A DNA stretch of 35,214 nucleotides from Acidobacteria subdivision 13 bacterium RH2 MAG17b. Lineage in GTDB: Bacteria; Acidobacteriota; Terriglobia; UBA7540. The DNA lies in NCBI GenBank assembly GCA_002197525.1, contig NFUN01000140.1, forward strand, positions 1 through 35,214, read 5' to 3'. The notes beneath the pieces were generated by a model that was not told the DNA's origin, did no database searches, and was given only the letters and a program-made list of their open reading frames with translations. Made by a program: the position numbers and the translations under genes. Positions 7,783 through 14,448 of this stretch are shown here, piece by piece; position 1 is the first letter of the stretch, and the number at the start of each line of letters is the position of its first letter.

Positions 7783-8753
7783 TGCAAATTTACTTCGACG
7801 AATCAGGAGACTTCGATCCGTGCCTGCAGGGTGGCAAAGACACCCACGGGTTGGTCGGGGTCATCATTCCTGAGAATAAAGCGGATTCGCTGCGCCGAGA
7901 CTTTGAGCTTTTTGCTCGGCAATTGCCCCCACAAGCCTTTTTGAAAGGTGAGCCCAAAGGCCGCGGACTCACCGTCGAACATTGCCAATTACTCGTCCAT
8001 ATAATGAATGCCCATCCTGCCGTGACCCTTGTTCCTGTGACGCTCATCTTCGGCGCGAGCGATCGGACGTTCCTAGAGAAAGTGCCAGAACGCCTCAAGG
8101 ATAAAGCGCAGCAGGAGGCAATTAAGTATCTGTCTGGTCCCCGGCTCAACCGGGTCCTTGAATGGGCTCGGCAATTCGGGAATCTTAGCCCTGTTCAGAC
8201 GTGCAGACTACTTACCTACGCGGAGGGGGTATTCAGGTCCGTCAATGCCATTGTGAGCCGCTACCGTTGTCTCGTGTTTGCTCCCAGCCTCAGCCGAGTA
8301 GACATCACGTTTGACAGGGTTGGGAGGTCTAACGACCGCGAGGAACGAGTCCTGTTTTTGCTAGCCTATTTATGGGTCATGATGCGTTGGGGCTCCGATC
8401 CGCAAGGGGGCGAAATGAAAGCGGCTCTCAAAGCCGGCTGTCCATTCCCTAAGTTTTTCCCTTTTCGGTTTAAGGACTCAAAGAAGACCTGGCAGCTCCA
8501 GTTGGTCCACATTCTGGCCAAGGCGTGGGTTGCGTCAATTCAGGATCAGGACAACAGGTGTGGATACCTGCCGCTTTTCCGCATTCTACACAGGAACACC
8601 ATATACCCGTCACGAGATCCACTTGGCCTTATAAACTTTCGTGAGGGCAGCGGTTATATTCCAACCCCAGCTCGCTTCGACATCTTTTTACGCATGGCGA
8701 CTGATATTGAGAAACTCCTGCCCTGTCCTGATTCCGCATTGGCCGAGCAGTGA
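7776..8753 (+). CDS. DUF3800 family protein (predicted RNase H-fold nuclease)
   Basis: A 325-residue protein. The N-terminus IYFDESGDF is the hallmark of DUF3800, in which the Asp-Glu pair sits on the first strand of a predicted RNase H-like fold. A second acidic strand is suggested by VDITFDRVGRSNDREE in the middle (about residues 180-200), and FRFKDSKKTWQLQLVHILA towards the C-terminus fits the helix that often carries the final Asp. DUF3800 proteins are frequent in prophages, plasmids and defence islands, but their biochemical role is poorly defined. The ATG at 7776 has no strong ribosome binding site; a second ATG follows two codons later. It is followed after 19 bases by an AbrB/zinc-finger gene on the same strand, so the two are probably co-transcribed. 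Confidence 0.75.
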   Translation: MSMQIYFDESGDFDPCLQGGKDTHGLVGVIIPENKADSLRRDFELFARQLPPQAFLKGEPKGRGLTVEHCQLLVHIMNAHPAVTLVPVTLIFGASDRTFLEKVPERLKDKAQQEAIKYLSGPRLNRVLEWARQFGNLSPVQTCRLLTYAEGVFRSVNAIVSRYRCLVFAPSLSRVDITFDRVGRSNDREERVLFLLAYLWVMMRWGSDPQGGEMKAALKAGCPFPKFFPFRFKDSKKTWQLQLVHILAKAWVASIQDQDNRCGYLPLFRILHRNTIYPSRDPLGLINFREGSGYIPTPARFDIFLRMATDIEKLLPCPDSALAEQ

Positions 8754-8772
8754 TGGGAAGGCTCTCTTGTCT

Positions 8773-9546
8773 ATGGCGCGTGAACTAGTCAAAGTCCGGA
8801 AGGTGGCCGGTTCCATAGTTGTAACGCTAACGCAGAACATCCTCTCTGAAGTCGAGATCGCGGAGGGTGACAGGGTCCTTGTGGAAGCCCTTTCTCCGCG
8901 CAGAATCGTTCTCACAAAGGAGCGCAAGACTATGCCTAACTCTCGCCGGGTCGAGCTAGAACTGGAACTGTTGCAATGCCGAAAAGCAGGCCTGGAGTCA
9001 CAGCTTGAATTCGCGCACGCCCAGTACAACCGGAACATGCCATGCGAGACGGGAATGGATGACCCCGCCCTTTTCGAACTTCGCGTTCGAGAGCTCGAAT
9101 GCGACAGAGACGAATCGCGGTGGAGATTGCTCAAAAGCGGCTGGAACTATTCGAGCTTCAGGGCGCTTGAGCAACGTTGGTGCTATGCGCAAAGCGAGCG
9201 CAGACCATCTGCGATCTGGCTGGATGTTGACCAGGCGCGCGGCAATGCTGCACGTTGGTTTCGCACCATTCGTAGACACGCTGAAAGTCGAATGTTTGCG
9301 CCAGCCGGTCTTGTTCGCCGAATCGCAGACTTAATGGAGGGTCCGATGCAATGCAGCAACTGCAAGAAAGAGCTAGGGCTCCCAGCAGACGACTGGGTTT
9401 TTCTTAGGGTAGGAGAGGGAGCACCGACGGGTACTTCCTACTTAACTCTAGCTCAGATTATAAACACATCCCGTGCTGTTTTCTGTAGCCAAAAGTGCGC
9501 GGACGAGAAGCGAGCTTCCGATAGCCAAAAACGGCGTAACTTATAG
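8773..9546 (+). CDS. AbrB/MazE-like DNA-binding domain protein with a coiled coil and C-terminal zinc finger
   Basis: From the ATG at 8773 (GGGAAGG upstream) the product has 257 residues. Residues 1-49 look like a SpoVT/AbrB swapped-hairpin domain (VRKVAGSIVVTLTQNIL, then EVEIAEGDRVLVE). A charged heptad-like stretch (about 55-80) suggests a short coiled coil, followed by a Trp-, Arg- and Glu-rich helical region. The C-terminus (about 192-257) has CSNCKKELG and, 40-odd residues on, FCSQKCADEK. This four-cysteine pattern resembles small MYM/TRASH-like zinc fingers. AbrB domains usually regulate their own operon or act as antitoxins; a 257-residue form with a C-terminal finger is not one I know. 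Its pairing with DUF3800 suggests a linked function. Confidence 0.65.
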   Translation: MARELVKVRKVAGSIVVTLTQNILSEVEIAEGDRVLVEALSPRRIVLTKERKTMPNSRRVELELELLQCRKAGLESQLEFAHAQYNRNMPCETGMDDPALFELRVRELECDRDESRWRLLKSGWNYSSFRALEQRWCYAQSERRPSAIWLDVDQARGNAARWFRTIRRHAESRMFAPAGLVRRIADLMEGPMQCSNCKKELGLPADDWVFLRVGEGAPTGTSYLTLAQIINTSRAVFCSQKCADEKRASDSQKRRNL

Positions 9547-9635
9547 CGCGCTCCCTTCCGCTCACTTTTCAAATGACGCCACCACCCGGAAGCAATTGGT
9601 TTGTGGCCGGATGCGAACGGCGCGCGTTTGCAAAT

Positions 9636-11444
9636 CTAGCCGGAGCCCGTGGGCTTCTGCTTCGCTCTGTCGCCTGCGAGCATTCGCGCTTCCGCCAAGT
9701 CAATGCGCGCCCTGTGCCCGTGCTTTTGCAAAAGGAATAAAAGCTCACTGCCATTGAGCAGGGTGATCGGCTTGCCCTTTGCGAACTCGTAGGCGTCGGC
9801 GCCGTAATCCGCCGTCGTAACGAGGATGCCCTTGTTGGCACCCTCATTGAGGATTGTGCCGTAGAGGTCCCGGACTGCCGAGACGCTGACCGTGTCGGTA
9901 TACCGCTTGGCCTGAATGACGATCTTTCCGCCCCGAATCGGGTCGGGATCGAACGCCACCGCATCCACGCCGTGGTCCCTGCTGGCGCGCGTGATCTTGA
10001 CCTCGCCCCCGCCCTTGCTGAATTCCTTCTCGAAGACATCCCTGATAAGCTGCTCGAAATCCTCCCAGTCCATGCCCGCGAGGTTCGTCGAGCTGTCGAT
10101 CACGTCTACGACGGGACGCGCGGTGATAAACCGTTTGTCCGCTCTGTTGATCCGTAAGATCGGCCTGACCGGGGACATGCCGATCAGCTTAGCAGCGGAG
10201 ATCCCCTTGAGTTTTCTGAAGCACGCCTTGGGATCGACCTGAGCGAGATTGATTTCAAAAAACTCCTTCTTGCTCGCCTGGATTGTGAGAACGCAGGCGT
10301 TGACCTCCTTGCCGGTGGCTTTATCAATGGAATTGACCCAGCCGTTAAAAACCACGGAGTCGAGCGCCCCAGCCTCATCCCACCGGAAAAGTTCGTAAAT
10401 GGTTCGGAGCGTGACCTGATAAAGCACGGAGTCGTAGGTTTCGTTCAGCCACGCCTGGCTGACCAGGACAGGCTGAATCTCATCCCTAGCCTTTACGTAT
10501 CTGTACCCCTTTACTGACGGAAGGGCTTCCTTAGGCGGTAGCGAATAGTCGACAACAACGGTGCGAGGCTCCCCAATGTAATCCAACTCAAGCGTTTGCG
10601 GGAATGTGTCGGGGTACTCGGACGCCGTCAGATCCAGGGTAAAGAGCAGCTCTTCTGGGTTCTCGGCGGGGTGCTTCTCACCTGGATTCTGAAGGGCAAT
10701 CTCGGGCTTCGACGCCGCAATGCCGGGGTAGGGCGAGGCATTGAGTAACAGGCGGCAGTACGCTGCGACAAACTCGGGTTCGCAGCGGCTGTAAGCCGCC
10801 AGTTGCTGGTCAATGGCCGCGTTCCGCCGAGCTTGGTCGTCAAGCCAACCTCGCCTCTGCACCTCCCAGTCGGCCAGGTCGCGCTCGTACTTCTCCGTGC
10901 CTTCGCGGTTTCTTGTCTCGATGTCAAGTTTCAATCGCTCCCAGTCAGTGTGCGCGGCGCTGAATCGCTCTTCTGCCCGTTTCCGGAGCGGTGGGATTAG
11001 GCCGGCGGTAAAACCAAGGTGCGGCAGGAAGGATTCGCACACCGGCTCGAGTGGCGTTGGCTCTGGGCAGTAGGGCGATGGAGGCGGTACCGGGTATGGG
11101 GAAGAACAGTCTTGGGGCCGCGTGCTCGAAATCTCCATTAGCATTCCACTCCGGAGGAGGGAACCGAGGGCCGCCAGCTCTTCCTGCACTTGGGCCGTCA
11201 ACTGTTTTGCCACCTCTCCTCGCTCGTTTTCCGGGTCCGGAATTCGTTTCAAGGCCTTCCGATAGGCCTCCGACCCCTGCCCTGCCGCATCCGCTGCCGC
11301 CTCCACGCCCTGCCATAATCGACTGAATTCCGCATCCCAGGCCTTTATCTGCTCCGCAGCCTTCTGCTCGGCGGCCTCTCGCGTCCGATCTACTACCACC
11401 GAAAACCAGGCCGGTCCTCTGCGGGCGAGCCGTACTATCCACAT
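9636..11444 (-). CDS. Mrr-type restriction endonuclease with a long N-terminal region
   Basis: A 602-residue protein with AGGGAG close before its ATG. The last ~145 residues form an Mrr-like PD-(D/E)xK nuclease: Glu464 in MDWEDFEQLI, Asp494 in DHGVDAVAFD, and the Q-x-K pair Gln511/Lys513 in IVIQAKRY, followed by ILVTTADYGADAYEFAKGKP, a typical Mrr ending. Residues 1-110 are mostly helical; 110-150 is Pro-rich; 160-215 is a charged coiled-coil-like segment; 220-455 is a mixed region that may recognise DNA or substrate. Mrr enzymes cut methylated DNA or serve as the nuclease of restriction systems. It stands next to a truncated methyltransferase on the same strand and converges on the AbrB gene. 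Whether it is still active without the methyltransferase is unknown. Confidence 0.82.
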   Translation of the reverse strand: MWIVRLARRGPAWFSVVVDRTREAAEQKAAEQIKAWDAEFSRLWQGVEAAADAAGQGSEAYRKALKRIPDPENERGEVAKQLTAQVQEELAALGSLLRSGMLMEISSTRPQDCSSPYPVPPPSPYCPEPTPLEPVCESFLPHLGFTAGLIPPLRKRAEERFSAAHTDWERLKLDIETRNREGTEKYERDLADWEVQRRGWLDDQARRNAAIDQQLAAYSRCEPEFVAAYCRLLLNASPYPGIAASKPEIALQNPGEKHPAENPEELLFTLDLTASEYPDTFPQTLELDYIGEPRTVVVDYSLPPKEALPSVKGYRYVKARDEIQPVLVSQAWLNETYDSVLYQVTLRTIYELFRWDEAGALDSVVFNGWVNSIDKATGKEVNACVLTIQASKKEFFEINLAQVDPKACFRKLKGISAAKLIGMSPVRPILRINRADKRFITARPVVDVIDSSTNLAGMDWEDFEQLIRDVFEKEFSKGGGEVKITRASRDHGVDAVAFDPDPIRGGKIVIQAKRYTDTVSVSAVRDLYGTILNEGANKGILVTTADYGADAYEFAKGKPITLLNGSELLFLLQKHGHRARIDLAEARMLAGDRAKQKPTGSG

Positions 11445-11644
11445 AATTTCTCCCTGGAGTGACCATGCCCGGACTCGCCTCTATCGGCCGATTCTTCCCC
11501 GTTTTTTTCCTGGAACAGCACGTTATGGCTGGCGTTGGAGTTAAAAGGCGGGTCGAGATAGATAAGATCGACGGACTCGTTGGGCACGTTGGCCCGCAGC
11601 ACTTCCAGGTTATCGCCAAAGTAGAGTGTATTTTTCCAGTCCAC
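11435..11644 (-). pseudogene. Truncated N-terminus of a DNA adenine/cytosine-N4 methyltransferase
   Basis: The minus strand reads DWKNTLYFGDNLEVLR followed by ESVDLIYLDPPFNSNASHNV. This is the start of the 'site-specific DNA methyltransferase' family, with motif IV DPPF (catalytic). Similarity holds to about codon 53 (NGEESA, near 11485) and then stops abruptly; the frame closes inside the start of the endonuclease gene. Complete family members are several hundred residues long, so nearly all of the enzyme, including the SAM-binding motif expected later in this class, has been deleted. The start is a GTG at 11644. The fragment shows that the endonuclease was once part of a restriction-modification pair. 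Confidence 0.75.
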
Positions 11645-11750
11645 GTCCCCTCGCTTCCATTCCGCGCCATACTATGACAAGTTTAGGGATTAAAGCAACA
11701 CCGCGGCTCATTTTGTCCGTACTGGGAAGGGCGGAATTTTAACCCCATCG

Positions 11751-11818
11751 TCACCCTCACCCGCCGCTTTGCGGTCCGCCCTCTCCCTGAGGGAGAGGGG
11801 ATGGGATTGAGGGGGAAG
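11751..11818. repeat. Hairpin-rich CCCTCACCC/GGGAGAGGG dispersed repeat
   Basis: The segment shares its core with 14284-14357, 14401-14440 and 34089-34165: CCCTCACCC, a GC-rich small hairpin, then CCCTCTCCC facing GGGAGAGGGG. Here no terminal inverted repeats flank the core. It lies in the 423-base stretch between the methyltransferase remnant and the next gene, which holds only repeats. Confidence 0.65.
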
Positions 11819-11870
11819 CTGCGGCGGAGCTAAAAAAGTTTGTGTGAAAACAGTCGTATTTGAGTTGTAG

Positions 11871-12026
11871 CTAAGTGCTCCTATTCGTAATTACGGTGAC
11901 GTAGCTGAAGCGACCCTCACCCGTCCCGCACCGCGGGCCACCCTCTCCCCCCAAGGGGGCGAGGGCTGGGGGCAGGATCGGCGGCTTGATTTATACGTCA
12001 CCGTAATTGCGAACATCAGTACTAAG
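11871..12026. mobile_element. MITE-like element, family A, copy 1 (156 bp)
   Basis: Terminal inverted repeats of ~32 bp: the left end starts CTAAGTGCTCC and the right end, reverse-complemented, starts CTTAGTACTGATG. Both continue into AATTACGGTGACGTA. The inside is GC-rich and hairpin-forming and codes for nothing. GTAG flanks both sides (11867-11870, 12027-12030), a possible 4-bp target duplication. A near-identical inverted copy lies at 35108-35214, and a diverged one at 14251-14384. Confidence 0.8.
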
Positions 12027-12062
12027 GTAGATTCTCTCTTGAAATTCAAGAGAGAATCTACC
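12026..12062. repeat. Perfect 37-nt palindrome (18-bp arms, 1-nt centre)
   Basis: 12026-12043 is the exact reverse complement of 12045-12062. It lies 5 bases beyond the stop of the minus-strand EXORDIUM-like gene and could form a strong hairpin in its mRNA, but no T-run follows on the minus strand, so it is not a standard terminator. A family A element ends exactly at its left edge. Confidence 0.9.
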
Positions 12063-12067
12063 CCGCT

Positions 12068-13054
12068 CTAGCCTTGTGGGGAGATTCCGGCTGGCGCGCC
12101 CGCCAGAAGCGGCTCCGGACTGGCCGCCTGGCTCAAGCAATAATTCGCGCCGCTGGTTTGTTGATCGTCGTACTTGCTGTAAGTCCGTTGCACGGTCCAG
12201 ACGTTGGTCCCGGCAGTGATGGTGTCCGCTTCTCCGTTGCAGATGTCGCCGCACTCCCCGCTGTTTGGGTCGCTTTGGTCGTACCAGCCGGTGGGCGGAT
12301 TGGGATCGGTGACCATTTCGGCAAACTCGTGGCTTGCCACCTGAGTCCGCCGTTGTTCCTGGGGCTGGGTAAGCTGAATCGAACAGCCAGAGCCAGTGCC
12401 GCACGAATTCTTAATGCAGGCGTCGTCCAGGGCCGGGATTACAGCGTAATAGAAAGGATTTCTCGCTGCCGTCGTGAACGCATTGTGATAACCGAACGCC
12501 GTGTCGCCCGACGGCTCGCACATCACCACGCCCAAGGTGGGGTCCTTCACCTCGGTGTTTTCGTCGAGAAAGATAATGAGCGCTTCCGAAGCGTTGTTTT
12601 TGGGCGGCTCAGGAATTGCGCCCGCGTTGATGCTCGACTGGATCACGTTGTGAATGCCGCTATCGCTGAGTTGGGCAGGGACGGTTCCCACGAAAGAAGC
12701 CTTTCCAAAGCGTCCGCTGCCCTTCCCTGTGCCCACGCCATACTGGCTGAGCACGTTCATGAAGTTGCTGTTCAACAGATCCTGCGTGAATTGGCTGAGA
12801 CGCTGGGCCGCAGTCTGGTGGCCAGAGCCGCTCCAAAGCGCCCCCCAGAAGCTTGTGTACACTAGCGGCGCAGTGATGACCGGCCCGCCGTTATAGATAA
12901 ATCCTGGGTATGCCACCTGGCCAGGTTTCGCCGTAATGCGTGCGGCTTTCAGCGCGCCGACGACGCCAAGCACGCGCCTTGTGCCTGCCGCCGTTTTCGC
13001 CGGTCCGTGTCCTGAAGATTCCGCGTCTTCTTGCCTGCTTTTTGGGGGTGTCAT
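12068..13054 (-). CDS. EXORDIUM/phosphate-induced-protein-like protein with an HEFAE motif
   Basis: From the ATG at 13054 (AGGAAAGGAG at good spacing) the protein has 328 residues; an earlier ATG at 13123 with GAGGAG is also possible and adds 23 residues. No signal peptide is evident in either form. The body shows GGPVITAPLVYTSFWGALW (about 57-74) and SHEFAEMVTDPNPPTGWYD (about 241-259), followed by GECGDIC and ANYCLSQ. The 'HE-AE-VT-P' motif in this setting recalls the EXORDIUM/PHI-1 family and some metal-dependent hydrolases; whether it binds zinc is not shown. The C-terminal tail SPEPLLAGAPAGISPQG is low complexity. A deletion remnant of this gene is at 7342-7410. The stop is followed directly by a long perfect palindrome. 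Function unknown. Confidence 0.6.
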   Translation of the reverse strand: MTPPKSRQEDAESSGHGPAKTAAGTRRVLGVVGALKAARITAKPGQVAYPGFIYNGGPVITAPLVYTSFWGALWSGSGHQTAAQRLSQFTQDLLNSNFMNVLSQYGVGTGKGSGRFGKASFVGTVPAQLSDSGIHNVIQSSINAGAIPEPPKNNASEALIIFLDENTEVKDPTLGVVMCEPSGDTAFGYHNAFTTAARNPFYYAVIPALDDACIKNSCGTGSGCSIQLTQPQEQRRTQVASHEFAEMVTDPNPPTGWYDQSDPNSGECGDICNGEADTITAGTNVWTVQRTYSKYDDQQTSGANYCLSQAASPEPLLAGAPAGISPQG

Positions 13055-13209
13055 GCGCTCTCCTTTCCTGCTCGTCTTAATATTGGCAGCCTTTTCGCCG
13101 CCGATGTGAATTTTTGCATTCACTCCTCAGACGCCCAAGTTGGCCACCACCATTTAATTGCTCTCCTTAAGTAGTATAATTCTTCACGAAAATCAGATTG
13201 GAGGAAGCT

Positions 13210-14229
13210 ATGTCGAAGATGCGTGCCGTGCAAGTGCCGCGCGCGGGCGGACCCTTTGAATTGGTTGAGCGCGAGATTCCCGAGCCCGGCGCGGGATGGG
13301 TGCGAATCAAGGTTCAAGCGTGCGGCATTTGCCATAGCGACTCGCTTGTAAAAGAGGGCCATTGGCCGGGCATCGAGTATCCGCGAGTGCCGGGACACGA
13401 AGCCGCTGGAATTATTGACGCAATCGGCGCCGGGGTGGTTGGTTGGAAACCCGGCCAGCGGGTGGGAGTGGGTTGGTATGGCGGCCACTGCGGCGCCTGT
13501 GAACCGTGCCGTCGCGGCGACTTTATCTCTTGCCGCAACGGTCTGATAGCCGGCATTTCATACGATGGCGGCTACGCGGACGCCATGCTCGCTCCCGCGC
13601 AGGCGCTGGCGCTGATCCCCCAAGAACTCTCCGCTGCCGAGGCCGGACCGCTGCTCTGCTCCGGCATCACCACGTACAACTCGCTGCGCAATAGCGGCGC
13701 GAGGGCAGGCGACCTGGTAGCCATTCTCGGAGTGGGCGGACTCGGACACTTGGGCGTCCAGTTCGCGGCCAAAATGGGTTTTAATACCGTAGCCATCGCG
13801 CGCGGGAAGGACAAAGAGCCGCTGGCCCGGAAGCTGGGCGCGCGGCGCTACATCGACAGCCAGGCTCAGAATGTGGCGGAGGAACTGACCAAACTGGGCG
13901 GCGCCAAGGTGATCCTGGCGACGGCGACGAGCGGCAAAGCCATGAGCGCCGTCATCGGAGGTCTGGGCGTGGATGGAAAGCTCATCGTCCTGGGCGCTGC
14001 GATGGACCCACTCGAAGTATCCGCGCTTCAGCTTCTCGCCGGACGCAAATCGATTACCGGCTGGCCATCCGGGACGGCCATCGACTCGCAGGACACGATG
14101 TCCTTCAGCGTGCTGGCCGGCGTGCGGTCCATGAACGAAGTCTTTCCTTTGGAGCGGGCGGCTGAGGCCTACGAGCGCATGATGAGCGGCAAGGCGCGGT
14201 TTCGAGTGGTTCTTACCACAGGCTCGTAG
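13210..14229 (+). CDS. Zinc-dependent alcohol dehydrogenase (medium-chain, AdhP/CAD-like)
   Basis: A 339-residue enzyme starting at the ATG preceded by GGAGG at 5 bases. Catalytic zinc ligands are visible as Cys41 in CGICHSDS, His63/Glu64 in PGHEAAG, and Cys150 in LLCSGIT. The structural zinc site is the CGACEPCRRGDFISC cluster (94-108). The NAD(P)-binding Rossmann motif GVGGLG is at about 174-179. The family oxidises alcohols or reduces aldehydes in the cytoplasm; fine specificity cannot be read from the sequence. It is divergent from the EXORDIUM-like gene, with a short shared upstream region, and appears monocistronic. A MITE-like element follows the stop by about 20 bases. Confidence 0.92.
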   Translation: MSKMRAVQVPRAGGPFELVEREIPEPGAGWVRIKVQACGICHSDSLVKEGHWPGIEYPRVPGHEAAGIIDAIGAGVVGWKPGQRVGVGWYGGHCGACEPCRRGDFISCRNGLIAGISYDGGYADAMLAPAQALALIPQELSAAEAGPLLCSGITTYNSLRNSGARAGDLVAILGVGGLGHLGVQFAAKMGFNTVAIARGKDKEPLARKLGARRYIDSQAQNVAEELTKLGGAKVILATATSGKAMSAVIGGLGVDGKLIVLGAAMDPLEVSALQLLAGRKSITGWPSGTAIDSQDTMSFSVLAGVRSMNEVFPLERAAEAYERMMSGKARFRVVLTTGS

Positions 14230-14250
14230 CCCATGGCCACCCGTTACCCG

Positions 14251-14384
14251 CTAAGTGCCGCTGTTCGGAATTACGGCACCGTATTCTTGCCCTCCTCACC
14301 CGGCGCTTCGCGCCACCCTCTCCCCCTTGAAGGGGGAGAGGGGAGGGGCTAGGCTGCTCGATATTTACGAACAGCAGCGCTAAA
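14251..14384. mobile_element. MITE-like element, family A, copy 2 (diverged)
   Basis: The left end CTAAGTGCCGCTGTTCG and the right end (reverse complement TTTAGCGCTGCTGTTCG) are imperfect inverted repeats, related to the 11871 copy (GGAATTACGG follows on the left). The interior carries the CCCTCTCCCCC / GGGGGAGAGGGG hairpin. The left end is 22 bases after the alcohol dehydrogenase stop. A second partial repeat core follows at 14401-14440. Confidence 0.65.
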
Positions 14385-14448
14385 TCACAAGCGCGAACCC
14401 TGTGGAGAGCGGAGACCGCGAAGCGGTGGGTGAGGGTGGCATAGCGCG

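Noticed and set aside
10945-11670. A 241-codon minus-strand frame spanning the methyltransferase remnant
   Set aside because: It is another frame of the endonuclease start and the remnant; the recognisable protein is in the other frames.
11751-14440. A CRISPR array suggested by repeated CCCTCACCC/CCCTCTCCC units
   Set aside because: Units are not evenly spaced, are palindromic within themselves and lie singly between genes; they are hairpin repeats.
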